From Constantimarinum furrinae (GTDB lineage Bacteria; Bacteroidota; Bacteroidia; Flavobacteriales; Flavobacteriaceae): a stretch of 64,000 nt of DNA. The stretch lies in the NCBI RefSeq assembly GCF_014295415.1, contig NZ_CP052909.1:2852001-2916000 (forward strand), written 5' to 3'. Of this stretch, positions 7,917 to 15,998 are shown in pieces. The notes beneath the pieces are model-generated. The model ran no database searches. It saw only the letters and a list, made by a program, of their open reading frames with translations, and was not told the DNA's origin. How positions within the stretch are numbered: position 1 is the stretch's first letter; the number at the start of each line of letters is the position of its first letter. Both the position numbers and the translations under genes were made by a program.

Positions 7917-8939
7917 ATGAAAAATATTGTTATAACACTGCTCTCAGTGTTCGCTATTTCTTGTAATAGTGCTCAAAATTCTACATCGACTCCTATTACA
8001 AATGACAACGCTCGAATCGATTACGCTAACACAATTACAGCCGAAGATCTTAAAACACATCTGTATATTGTTGCCGATGATGCCATGGAAGGCAGAATGA
8101 CGGGAACGGAAGGACAGAAAAAAGCGGCCGAATATCTCAAGAATTTTTATATTTCTGAAGGAATTCCGGGGCCTGTGGAAGCAGATAATTACTACCAACC
8201 TATTCCTGCAAATTACTTCTCGCGTAGAAAGGGAATTTCAGATTCTGAGAATGTAGTGGCTTTTATAAGAGGTTCTGAAAAACCAAACGAGATCATCGTA
8301 CTTTCTGCTCATTACGATCATGTGGGAACCGATAAAGACGGAAACGTTTATAACGGTGCTGACGATGACGGAAGTGGTACAGTGGCATTGTTAGAGATCG
8401 CTCAAGCATTTCAAAAAGCAGTTAAAGAAGGAAATGGTCCTAAAAGATCCATTCTCTTTTTACACGTTACCGGAGAGGAAATAGGTTTATTCGGTTCTAA
8501 ATATTATACGGAAAATCCTCTGTTCCCATTGGAAAATACGGTTTGTAATCTAAATACCGATATGATTGGTAGGATCGATCCCGACAAAAAAGACAACCCA
8601 AATTATATTTATCTTATTGGTAGCGATAAGCTGAGTCAGGGACTTCACGATCTTTCGGAAGAAGTGAACCAAAAGTATATCAATCTGGAGCTGGATTATA
8701 AGTTTAATGATGAAGATGATCCCAATCGGTTTTACTACCGCAGCGACCATTATAATTTTGCAAAAAACAATATCCCTATCATCTTTTATTTTAATGGAGT
8801 TCATGCAGATTATCACAAACCATCAGACACGCCCGATAAGATCGAATACGAACTGTTGGCGAAACGCACTCAGCTCATTTTTCAAACGGCTTGGGAAGTG
8901 GCAAACAGACCCGAAAGAATAACGGCAGATAAGCTATAG
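7917..8939 (+). CDS. M28-family zinc metallopeptidase, lipoprotein
   Basis: 340 residues with a lipobox at FAISC (Cys16), so it is probably anchored on the outside of a membrane. The M28 zinc and catalytic residues can be read in order: AHYDH (131-135), GADDDGSG (147-154), TGEE (185-188), NTDMIGR (about 213-219) and GVHADYHKPSDTPDKI near 295. Such enzymes are aminopeptidases or carboxypeptidases on peptides and, in some cases, glutaminyl cyclase-like; the substrate is unknown here. Second gene after the small lipoprotein; the repeat array follows. Confidence 0.93.
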   Translation: MKNIVITLLSVFAISCNSAQNSTSTPITNDNARIDYANTITAEDLKTHLYIVADDAMEGRMTGTEGQKKAAEYLKNFYISEGIPGPVEADNYYQPIPANYFSRRKGISDSENVVAFIRGSEKPNEIIVLSAHYDHVGTDKDGNVYNGADDDGSGTVALLEIAQAFQKAVKEGNGPKRSILFLHVTGEEIGLFGSKYYTENPLFPLENTVCNLNTDMIGRIDPDKKDNPNYIYLIGSDKLSQGLHDLSEEVNQKYINLELDYKFNDEDDPNRFYYRSDHYNFAKNNIPIIFYFNGVHADYHKPSDTPDKIEYELLAKRTQLIFQTAWEVANRPERITADKL

Positions 8940-8949
8940 TTTACTCTAA

Positions 8950-9281
8950 GTCCGGTAGACATTTTTAACAAGGGCCGGCTTGCCGCAAGGGAAAACCTGC
9001 TCATAAAGCCTTAAGGCTTACGCCTGAAATTCATAAGTGGTAATCATACCTCTATACATCGGTTTAGCTGTGCTGAACCGGACCGAACGTTTAGAAAATG
9101 TCCGGTGGACATTTTTAGAGAGGGGCCGGCTTGTCGCAAGGGAATACCTGCTCATAAAGCCTTCAGGCTTACTCCTGAAATTCATAAGTTGTAAACATAC
9201 CTCTATACATCGGTTTAGCTATGCTGAACCGATGTAAGAATACCTGCTCATAAAGCCTTCAGGCTTACGCCTGAAATTCAT
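8950..9281. repeat. Structured intergenic repeat: two long copies and one partial copy
   Basis: Two directly repeated copies of about 131 bases (8950-9080 and 9100-9231), offset by about 150, and a third partial copy (about 9238-9280) carrying only the core. Each copy is a chain of small hairpins: a CTTG/CAAG stem, TTCAGGC-TTAC-GCCTGAA (perfect in copies 2 and 3, one mismatch in copy 1), and a long stem starting TACATCGGTT and ending AACCGATGTA in copy 2. No protein is credible here. It resembles REP/BIME-type intergenic repeats. It lies downstream of the M28 gene and before tRNA-His on the opposite strand. Confidence 0.85.
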
Positions 9282-9330
9282 TTTTTATGGATTCAATTTA
9301 AAAGCAAGCTTTAATTGAATCCATAAAAAA
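9281..9330. repeat. Long perfect inverted repeat, 18-bp stem
   Basis: Bases 9281-9298 are perfectly complementary to 9313-9330 with a 14-base loop. The arms end in a run of T and a run of A, so it could act as a terminator in either direction: for transcripts reading from the M28 gene, or as a second stop after tRNA-His. Confidence 0.75.
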
Positions 9331-9358
9331 AGCCTTCAACAAATGTTGAAGGCTTTAT
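9327..9358 (-). terminator. Terminator of tRNA-His
   Basis: Read on the minus strand it is a 12-bp stem (9345-9356 with 9329-9340), a 4-base loop and a T run, starting just after the tRNA 3' end. Confidence 0.85.
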
Positions 9359-9360
9359 GG

Positions 9361-9435
9361 GGTGGAAGACCGGTTTCGAACCGGCGACCTCTAGAACCAC
9401 AATCTAGCGCTCTAACCAGCTGAGCTACAACCACC
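9361..9435 (-). tRNA. tRNA-His (anticodon GTG)
   Basis: Read on the minus strand: acceptor start GGTGGTTG, D arm GCTC/GAGC, anticodon arm CTAGA-TTGTGGT-TCTAG with anticodon GTG, a 5-base variable loop, and a T arm with loop TTCGAAA. The extra 5' G (position -1) facing the discriminator C is the tRNA-His hallmark. The acceptor stem contains two adjacent T-T oppositions (positions 5:68 and 6:67). CCA is not fully encoded (the sequence reads CCCCAT at the 3' end). Confidence 0.95.
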
Positions 9436-9484
9436 GTTTTTCGTTGTACTCTTAAAAAGTAGATCACTATCTCTTAAGAGGACG

Positions 9485-9515
9485 CAAATATAATTCAATT
9501 CTTTAGCTTGTACAA
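9485..9515 (-). promoter_or_regulatory. Flavobacterial promoter of tRNA-His
   Basis: On the minus strand TTG (9515-9513) is followed after 20 bases by TATATTTG (9492-9485), an exact TAnnTTTG -7 element. Transcription would start near 9478, about 43 bases before the tRNA. Confidence 0.7.
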
Positions 9516-9534
9516 TACAATAAACAAAGAAAAT

Positions 9535-10251
9535 TTAACGAAGATCAAAAATGGAATCCACAGCCACATACCGCTCGACATTAAATCCTTCCCCATGCTC
9601 TGCTCCTATAAGTCGTCCTAAATTTCTTGCTCTATAAGTAACACTGTCTATAAAGTTAGTCGAAGAAATTGGGGTGTCGGGCTCTTTGGCATTCTCGTCA
9701 AAAAACTGACTCCCGTAGGCACGAACAGCCTCTACCTTCTTTTCTAAAAATCCCGTTACGTCTACTACAAAATCGGGAGTGATTTCATTCCATTGTATAT
9801 AATGATACACATGTTTAGGTCGCCACACCTTTTGATGGTTCCCTTCCAGGATAGTTTCTATCTTTCGCAAACCACTTAGAAAGCAGGCATCACTTACCAA
9901 TTGGCTACCTTTACCATGATCTATATGCCTGTCTTGAATAGCATTGCACAACACAATTTCTGGTTGATATTTCCTCAAGATCTTTATGATCTCAAGTTGA
10001 GAAGCCGGATTGTTTACAAAAAATCCGTCTGCAAACTCCAGATTGTGTCGCATCGCTACACCCAGTATTTTAGCTGCCTTTTCCGATTCTTTATCCCGTA
10101 TCTCGGCTGTACCACGCGTACCTAATTCTCCCCTTGTAAGATCGAGAATTCCCACGCGTTTCCCATTCGCTATTTCCTTGGCAACTGTCGCTCCGCAACC
10201 CAGTTCAACATCATCGGGATGGGCACCAATTGCCAATATATCTAACTTCAT
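9535..10251 (-). CDS. bshB1: Bacillithiol biosynthesis N-acetylglucosaminyl-malate deacetylase
   Basis: 238 residues, a full-length LmbE/PIG-L-type deacetylase. The zinc motif AHPDDVELGCG begins at residue 10, the second metal region DRHIDHG lies near 108-114, and the end (AEHGEGFNVERY) is typical of BshB1. It removes acetate from GlcNAc-malate, the second step of bacillithiol synthesis. The ATG overlaps the stop of the upstream PLP enzyme by four bases, so the two are translationally coupled. Confidence 0.95.
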   Translation of the reverse strand: MKLDILAIGAHPDDVELGCGATVAKEIANGKRVGILDLTRGELGTRGTAEIRDKESEKAAKILGVAMRHNLEFADGFFVNNPASQLEIIKILRKYQPEIVLCNAIQDRHIDHGKGSQLVSDACFLSGLRKIETILEGNHQKVWRPKHVYHYIQWNEITPDFVVDVTGFLEKKVEAVRAYGSQFFDENAKEPDTPISSTNFIDSVTYRARNLGRLIGAEHGEGFNVERYVAVDSIFDLR

Positions 10252-11426
10252 ACTACTGATTTTTCTAGAGATTTGTCGTTTACTTTTCTAAATGCTTGCT
10301 CAATATCGTTGATCAGGTCTTCTTTTTCCTCAATTCCAACCGAAAAACGCAGCAATCCGTCACCAATTCCCTGCCGTTGTCTCTCCTCGGAAGATAACAA
10401 AGCATGAGAGGTCTTTTTAGGCGATAATATGGTGGATTCTATTCCCGCCAGACTCATGGATTGTTTTATAAGTGATAGAGATTCCATAAAAAGATCGGGG
10501 TTTATCTCATCTACCAACTCAAAGGAAAGCATTCCGGAATATCCCCGCATTTGCGATTTTGCCAACTCATGATCGGGATGATCTTTTAATCCCGGATAAT
10601 ATACTTTTTTAACCAAGGCATGATTATCCAACCATTTGGCCATACGTTTAGCATTTCGGTTTTGAGCCTTAACCCTTAATTTCATCGTCTTCATACTGCG
10701 TTCAAGCAACCAAACTGTATAATCACTCAAACTACCGCCTAGGTTTTTGGCGAGATTCCATATTCTGTCAATATGTTCCTGCGAGGCTGCTACAGCTCCC
10801 GCACATATATCACTATGCCCACCCATGTATTTCGTCGCACTGTGAAGACAGATATCAATTCCGAAATCATGCGGATTCTGATTAATTGGCGAAGCAAAAG
10901 TATTGTCGATCATTGAAATAATATTGTGCTTTTTGGCAAGTCTATGTATCATCTTCAGATCTGTGATGAGCATTAAAGGGTTTGAAGGTGTTTCAATAAA
11001 GATCACCTTAGTATTTTCTTTAATTTCTTTGCTGAAGTCTTCTTCCGAAAACCCCTGAGTAAACGAATATTCTATTCCAAATTTATGCAACTCTTCAACC
11101 ACAAAATTATAAGTTCCTCCGTACAAGGTCTTCTGTAGCACAACATGATCTCCTTGTTGTAAAAATGCGAGCATAGTGGTGCTTACAGCCGCCATACCAC
11201 TTCCGAAGATAAGTGCACCTTCGGTATGCTCCAGCATTGCTATCTTTTTACAAAGAGCTTCCTGATTAGGAGTGTTAAAGTATCGGGGATATCGTTTTAC
11301 GTCCACCCCCTCATAAGCGTAAGAGCTTCCCATAAACAAGGGTGATACAGATCCTTTAAATTGTTCATCCTTAACCTCACCTATATGAGTACAAATGGTA
11401 TTTGTACCCGGTCTCTTAGATTTCAT
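10248..11426 (-). CDS. Trans-sulfuration PLP enzyme (cystathionine synthase/lyase family)
   Basis: 392 residues, the standard length for the Cys/Met metabolism PLP family. PLP features: GSGMAA phosphate loop (75-80), SMIDNTF with the ring-nitrogen aspartate (Asp174), and SATKYMGGH with the Schiff-base lysine (Lys199). The reaction may be cystathionine gamma-synthase, gamma- or beta-lyase, or methionine gamma-lyase; sequence reading alone does not decide. The four-base overlap with bshB1 suggests it supplies or recycles cysteine for bacillithiol (inference). It shares a 105-base divergent upstream region with hutI. Confidence 0.9.
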   Translation of the reverse strand: MKSKRPGTNTICTHIGEVKDEQFKGSVSPLFMGSSYAYEGVDVKRYPRYFNTPNQEALCKKIAMLEHTEGALIFGSGMAAVSTTMLAFLQQGDHVVLQKTLYGGTYNFVVEELHKFGIEYSFTQGFSEEDFSKEIKENTKVIFIETPSNPLMLITDLKMIHRLAKKHNIISMIDNTFASPINQNPHDFGIDICLHSATKYMGGHSDICAGAVAASQEHIDRIWNLAKNLGGSLSDYTVWLLERSMKTMKLRVKAQNRNAKRMAKWLDNHALVKKVYYPGLKDHPDHELAKSQMRGYSGMLSFELVDEINPDLFMESLSLIKQSMSLAGIESTILSPKKTSHALLSSEERQRQGIGDGLLRFSVGIEEKEDLINDIEQAFRKVNDKSLEKSVV

Positions 11427-11494
11427 AGTGTGTTTTTTTATTGATGCTCTAAGGTATAAATTACTTTTTAGTTTTCTATTAATTTATGCTCAAA

Positions 11495-11527
11495 TTGCCC
11501 ATAGGACGTCGCTATTTTTTATCTTTA
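11495..11527 (+). promoter_or_regulatory. Promoter of the hut operon, leaderless geometry
   Basis: TTG (11495-11497), 22 bases, then TATCTTTA (11520-11527), a near match to TAnnTTTG. Only four bases separate it from the hutI ATG, so the transcript would start at or next to the start codon. Confidence 0.55.
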
Positions 11528-11531
11528 ACCA

Positions 11532-12767
11532 ATGAAAATTTTACTCATAAATATAAAGGAACTTCTTCAGGTTAGAGAAAATGCTCCAAAGCTGCTTTTA
11601 GGAACCCAAATGCGCGATCTACCTACTATAAAGAACGCGTGGTTGTATATTGAAAATGATACTATCCGGGACTATGGAAGTATGGATAATTGTATAGAAC
11701 TCGAAGGGTTTAAGCCCATTGATTGTACCGGAAAGATCGTAATGCCTGCCTGGTGTGATTCGCATTCTCATCTGGTGTATGCCGGAAACAGGGAACAGGA
11801 ATTTATTGACCGAATTAACGGCTTATCCTATCAGGAAATTGCTGAAAAAGGAGGTGGAATCTTAAACAGTGCTAAAAAACTTCAGGAAACATCTGAAGCA
11901 GATTTATATAAGCAATCGGCTGAACGATTAAAAGAAGTGATGCGCCTGGGCACCGGTGCTCTGGAAATTAAGAGCGGCTACGGTCTCACCACAGAAGCCG
12001 AACTTAAAATGCTTCGGGTTGCCAAAAAACTTAACGAAAATTTTCCTATAACCATTAAAACTACATTTCTGGGAGCACACGCCGTGCCTTCAGAATATCA
12101 AAACGACAAAGACGGATATCTTAATCTAATCTGTAACGAAATGCTTCCGAAGGTCGCCGATCAAAAACTTGCAGAATATGTCGATGTGTTTTGTGAGGAA
12201 GGCTATTTTTCAGTTTCAGATACCGAAAGAATTCTTTCAGAAGCAAAAAAATACGAACTCATTCCGAAAATACACGTCAATCAGTTTAATGCCATTGGAG
12301 GTGTAGCTGCCGGAGTAAAACACAATGCTTTAAGTGTAGATCACCTTGAAGTACTTACACCCGAAGACATCAATGCCCTGAAAGGATCGGACACTATGCC
12401 GGTGGCACTTCCCTCCTGCTCTTATTTTTTGAGTATTCCCTATACTCCGGGTCGGGAAATTATAGATAACGGACTCCCCTTAGCCCTTGCTACCGATTAC
12501 AATCCGGGCTCAACTCCAAGCGGAAACATGAATTTTGTGGTTGCCACAGCCTGTATAAAAATGAAGCTTACCCCCGCGGAAGCCATAAATGCAGCGACCA
12601 TTAACGGCGCATATGCCATGGGGTTAAGTGACACACACGGAAGTATTACCAAAGGTAAAAAGGCCAATGTGATCATTACCAAAAAAATTCCTTCCTACGG
12701 ATACCTTCCTTATGCCTTCGGAAGTTACCTCATCGATACAGTGATCCTAAATGGTGAAAAAATATGA
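11532..12767 (+). CDS. hutI: Imidazolonepropionase
   Basis: 411 residues. Amidohydrolase-superfamily enzyme of histidine degradation, converting imidazolone-5-propionate to N-formimino-L-glutamate. Metal-binding DSHSHLVYAG (about 76-85), EIKSGYGL, FLGAHAVP, HVNQFNAIGG and ATDYNPGS are all present in family order. First gene of the operon; its end overlaps the hutG start by four bases. The hutH and hutU steps are not in this window. Confidence 0.96.
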   Translation: MKILLINIKELLQVRENAPKLLLGTQMRDLPTIKNAWLYIENDTIRDYGSMDNCIELEGFKPIDCTGKIVMPAWCDSHSHLVYAGNREQEFIDRINGLSYQEIAEKGGGILNSAKKLQETSEADLYKQSAERLKEVMRLGTGALEIKSGYGLTTEAELKMLRVAKKLNENFPITIKTTFLGAHAVPSEYQNDKDGYLNLICNEMLPKVADQKLAEYVDVFCEEGYFSVSDTERILSEAKKYELIPKIHVNQFNAIGGVAAGVKHNALSVDHLEVLTPEDINALKGSDTMPVALPSCSYFLSIPYTPGREIIDNGLPLALATDYNPGSTPSGNMNFVVATACIKMKLTPAEAINAATINGAYAMGLSDTHGSITKGKKANVIITKKIPSYGYLPYAFGSYLIDTVILNGEKI

Positions 12768-13765
12768 AACTGGTTAAGTTTTACACCCAAGAGGACATAA
12801 GAGCACTAGTTAATAAACGCAGGGGAGAATTAAAGTTTGGCGAAGGTCTATCTGTGGTCAGTAACTGGAGTGGACTAACTGAAAGACCCGAAAAATATGT
12901 GCTTCTCGGAATACCGGAGGACATTGGCGTGCGAGCCAATTACGGAAATCCCGGCACGGCCCTGGCCTGGATGGATGCACTTAAAGTACTGTGTAATATT
13001 CAGCAAAACCATTATACTCATGTTGAAAGAATCATGGTTCTCGGGGAGATCGATTGTGATGATGAAATGAGATCGGCTTCAAGGTTATCTTCTAAAGAGG
13101 AAAACTATTCCGAAAAACTGGGCAAATTGGTGAGTGCCATCGACAATAAAGTATCAAATACGATCCAAAGGGTCGTTGAAGCCGGTAAATTCCCAATCGT
13201 GATAGGCGGCGGACATAATAACAGCTACGGAAATTTAAAGGGGTGTTATAATGCGCTTCAGAAACCTGTAAACTGTCTAAATTTTGATGCCCACACCGAC
13301 TTCAGGGCTTTGGAACATCGTCACAGCGGTAACGGATTCTCCTATGCCTTCGAAGAGGGCTATCTGGCAAATTATTTTACATTCGGCCTACACAGGAATT
13401 ATACCTCTCAGGCCGTATTAGAGCGCCTTCAATTGCATGTACAGCGGATACAGTTTGAATTATTTGAAGATATTGAGGTCAATAAAAAAATATCATTTAG
13501 TGACGCCGCACATAAGGCCGAAGCCTTTATATGTAATGATACTTTCGGACTCGAACTTGATCTCGATGCCATAGAAGACATGGGTAGCAGCGCCATGACA
13601 CCCGGAGGATTCTCTATCACCGAAGCTAGAAGATTTATTTCCTATTTTTCGAAGAATCCAAACTGCGTTTACCTTCATATTTGTGAGGGAGCTCCAACAC
13701 TGGGTAATTTTAAAACCCAGGTGGGAAAGACTATTTCTTTTTTAATTTCAGATGTAATCGCTTAA
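12764..13765 (+). CDS. hutG: Formimidoylglutamase (arginase/ureohydrolase family)
   Basis: 333 residues. The binuclear manganese-binding signatures of the ureohydrolase family are visible: GGGHNN (about 148-153), NFDAHTDF (about 173-180) and ELDLDAIE (near 263-270). The enzyme hydrolyses formiminoglutamate to glutamate and formamide. The assignment as HutG rather than arginase or agmatinase rests on its place between hutI and ftcD. It overlaps hutI by four bases and ends 10 bases before ftcD. Confidence 0.9.
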   Translation: MKLVKFYTQEDIRALVNKRRGELKFGEGLSVVSNWSGLTERPEKYVLLGIPEDIGVRANYGNPGTALAWMDALKVLCNIQQNHYTHVERIMVLGEIDCDDEMRSASRLSSKEENYSEKLGKLVSAIDNKVSNTIQRVVEAGKFPIVIGGGHNNSYGNLKGCYNALQKPVNCLNFDAHTDFRALEHRHSGNGFSYAFEEGYLANYFTFGLHRNYTSQAVLERLQLHVQRIQFELFEDIEVNKKISFSDAAHKAEAFICNDTFGLELDLDAIEDMGSSAMTPGGFSITEARRFISYFSKNPNCVYLHICEGAPTLGNFKTQVGKTISFLISDVIA

Positions 13766-13775
13766 ATAAAACAGC

Positions 13776-15467
13776 ATGCAACAACAACTTATAGAATGTG
13801 TCCCGAATATCAGTGAAGGGATCGATGCAGCAAAAATAAAAGCCATCGCCGCCGAAGTTGAAACAGTAGACGGAGTGAAATTACTGGATATCGATCCGGG
13901 AAAAGCCACCAACCGAACTGTGATCACCTTTGTTGGCGAACCGGAACCGGTGATAGAAGCCGCCTTCCGATTAATAAAAAAAGCATCGCAACTCATCGAT
14001 ATGAGCAAACATCATGGGGAGCACCCACGTTTTGGGGCTACCGATGTTTGTCCGTTGGTACCCATCGCAAACATCACCTTGGAAGAAACCGCAACCTATG
14101 CGCATAAATTAGGTGAACGGGTTGGAAAAGAACTGGGAATTCCTGGGTATATTTATGAAAAAGCCGCAAAGGAAGAGAAACGCAGGAATCTGGCGAATTG
14201 CCGTAGCGGTGAATACGAAGGGCTTCCGAAAAAATTACATGATCCTCAATGGAAACCCGATTTTGGCCCTTCAGAATTTAATGAAGCGGTTGCAAAAACC
14301 GGGGCTATTGCGATTTCGGCCCGTGATTTCCTTATCGCCTATAACGTTAACCTGAATACCACCTCCACCCGACGCGCCAATGCCATTGCATTCGATATAC
14401 GGGAAGCGGGAAGAGTGAAGCGGGAAGGAAATCCGATCACCGGTAAAAAAGTGCTGGACAAGGACGGGGAACCGGTTCGGATTCCGGGTAAATTGAAAGC
14501 AGTTAAGGGGATTGGCTGGTATATAGAAGAATACGGTATTGCCCAAATTTCTTACAATCTTACCAACATTTCCATCACGTCCATGCATGAAGCCTTTGAT
14601 GAAACCTGTAAGGCGGCGATAGAACGCGGACTTAGAGTTACAGGGTCCGAATTGGTCGGGCTGGTACCCTTGCAAGCCATGTTGGATGCAGCAGATTATT
14701 TTCTGAAGAAACAACAGCGCTCTTTGGGTATTTCTGAAACTGAAAAAATTAAGATCGCGGTAAAGTCCCTTGGATTAGATGACCTGAAACCTTTTGATCC
14801 TGAAGAAAAGATCATCGAATATATGCTGAAAGGCAATGAGAAAAAGCTGATCGATCTTTCGGTAAACGACTTTGCAGATGAAACCGCAGCCGAATCCATG
14901 GCGCCGGGAGGAGGTTCCATTTCTGCTTATGTGGGCGCACTAGGTGTAGCTTTAGGGACTATGGTGGCAAACCTTTCAGGCCATAAGGCCGGTTGGGACG
15001 ATAAATGGGAAATGTATTCCCATTGGGCCGAAAAAGGACAACAATACAAACAAAAACTACTTTATCTGGTCGATGAAGACACCAATGCTTTTAATAAGAT
15101 CATCGATGGTTTTAGAATGTCTCAAACCTCAGAGGAGGAAAAAGCATTAAGAAAAGAGGCGATTGAAGAGGCTACAAAATATGCCACAGAGATCCCATTT
15201 CAGGTTATGGAAACTGCCTTCAATTCTATGGAAGTCATGCAGGCAATGATCAAAGACGGACTTCAATCATCCTTATCAGATGCCGGTGTTGGGATCCTTT
15301 GTGCGAGAACTGCGGTGATTGGGGCTTATTTCAATGTTCGTATTAACGCAAAGGATATAAAAGACCGTGATTTTGCTGAACGTATTTTGACAAAAGCTAA
15401 AAATATCTATGAGCAGACACTTGCGATCGAACATGAGGTCATTAATCATATTGACAGTAAAATGTAA
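13776..15467 (+). CDS. ftcD: Bifunctional glutamate formimidoyltransferase / formiminotetrahydrofolate cyclodeaminase
   Basis: 563 residues, near the length of the fused eukaryote-type enzyme. The N-terminal transferase runs from CVPNISEG (residue 8) to about 325, with HHGEHPRFGATDVCPL around 78-93. The C-terminal cyclodeaminase starts near 360 with APGGGSISAYVGALGVALG. Together they move the formimino group of formiminoglutamate to tetrahydrofolate and release ammonia, giving 5,10-methenyl-THF. The same substrate is also used by HutG encoded just upstream. Confidence 0.95.
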   Translation: MQQQLIECVPNISEGIDAAKIKAIAAEVETVDGVKLLDIDPGKATNRTVITFVGEPEPVIEAAFRLIKKASQLIDMSKHHGEHPRFGATDVCPLVPIANITLEETATYAHKLGERVGKELGIPGYIYEKAAKEEKRRNLANCRSGEYEGLPKKLHDPQWKPDFGPSEFNEAVAKTGAIAISARDFLIAYNVNLNTTSTRRANAIAFDIREAGRVKREGNPITGKKVLDKDGEPVRIPGKLKAVKGIGWYIEEYGIAQISYNLTNISITSMHEAFDETCKAAIERGLRVTGSELVGLVPLQAMLDAADYFLKKQQRSLGISETEKIKIAVKSLGLDDLKPFDPEEKIIEYMLKGNEKKLIDLSVNDFADETAAESMAPGGGSISAYVGALGVALGTMVANLSGHKAGWDDKWEMYSHWAEKGQQYKQKLLYLVDEDTNAFNKIIDGFRMSQTSEEEKALRKEAIEEATKYATEIPFQVMETAFNSMEVMQAMIKDGLQSSLSDAGVGILCARTAVIGAYFNVRINAKDIKDRDFAERILTKAKNIYEQTLAIEHEVINHIDSKM

Positions 15468-15472
15468 AGAAT

Positions 15473-15934
15473 ATGTGGTCCATTGTTCCTTATAAATCAA
15501 CTTTCGCTAAAGATTTTTACGAATTGAATATTGAATGGCTGGAAACGTATTTTTATGTGGAGGACTTTGACCGCGAAGTGTTGCTCAATCCTGAAAAATA
15601 TATCATTACACCCGGCGGACATATCTTTTTTGCTGTAGAAAACGATAAGGTGTTGGGTACTGTGGCATTAATGAAAGCTTCGGGAAACAACTTTGAACTC
15701 ACAAAAATGGCCGTTCGAATCGATGCTCGAGGGAAACAGATAGGGCAAAAGCTGATGCAATATTGTATTGACTTTGCTAAAAAGCAGAATTTCGATAGTC
15801 TCTTTCTCTATTCGAATACAAAACTCGAAAATGCCATTCATATTTACAGAAAGTACGGATTTATAGAAATTCCGGTGGAGCCGGATAGTCCTTATGAACG
15901 GAGTAATATTAAAATGGTCTTATCATTTTCATAA
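15473..15934 (+). CDS. GNAT-family N-acetyltransferase
   Basis: 153 residues. Acetyl-CoA-binding region with the pattern MAVRIDARGKQIGQKLM (about 82-98), followed by LFLYSNTKLENAIHIYRKYGF (110-130), typical of GNAT proteins. It starts 5 bases after ftcD, so it is probably the last gene of the hut operon. The substrate is unknown; an acetyl acceptor linked to histidine or glutamate metabolism is only a contextual guess. Confidence 0.88.
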   Translation: MWSIVPYKSTFAKDFYELNIEWLETYFYVEDFDREVLLNPEKYIITPGGHIFFAVENDKVLGTVALMKASGNNFELTKMAVRIDARGKQIGQKLMQYCIDFAKKQNFDSLFLYSNTKLENAIHIYRKYGFIEIPVEPDSPYERSNIKMVLSFS

Positions 15935-15998
15935 AGTATTGCAAAACAAGGTTTTGATTTTCTGAATTAGTGGTAATTTCAATTAAAAATCTGAAATT

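Noticed and set aside
9037-9237. Open frame of about 66 codons within the repeat array
   Set aside because: It runs across palindromic repeats and has no protein-like composition or start signal.
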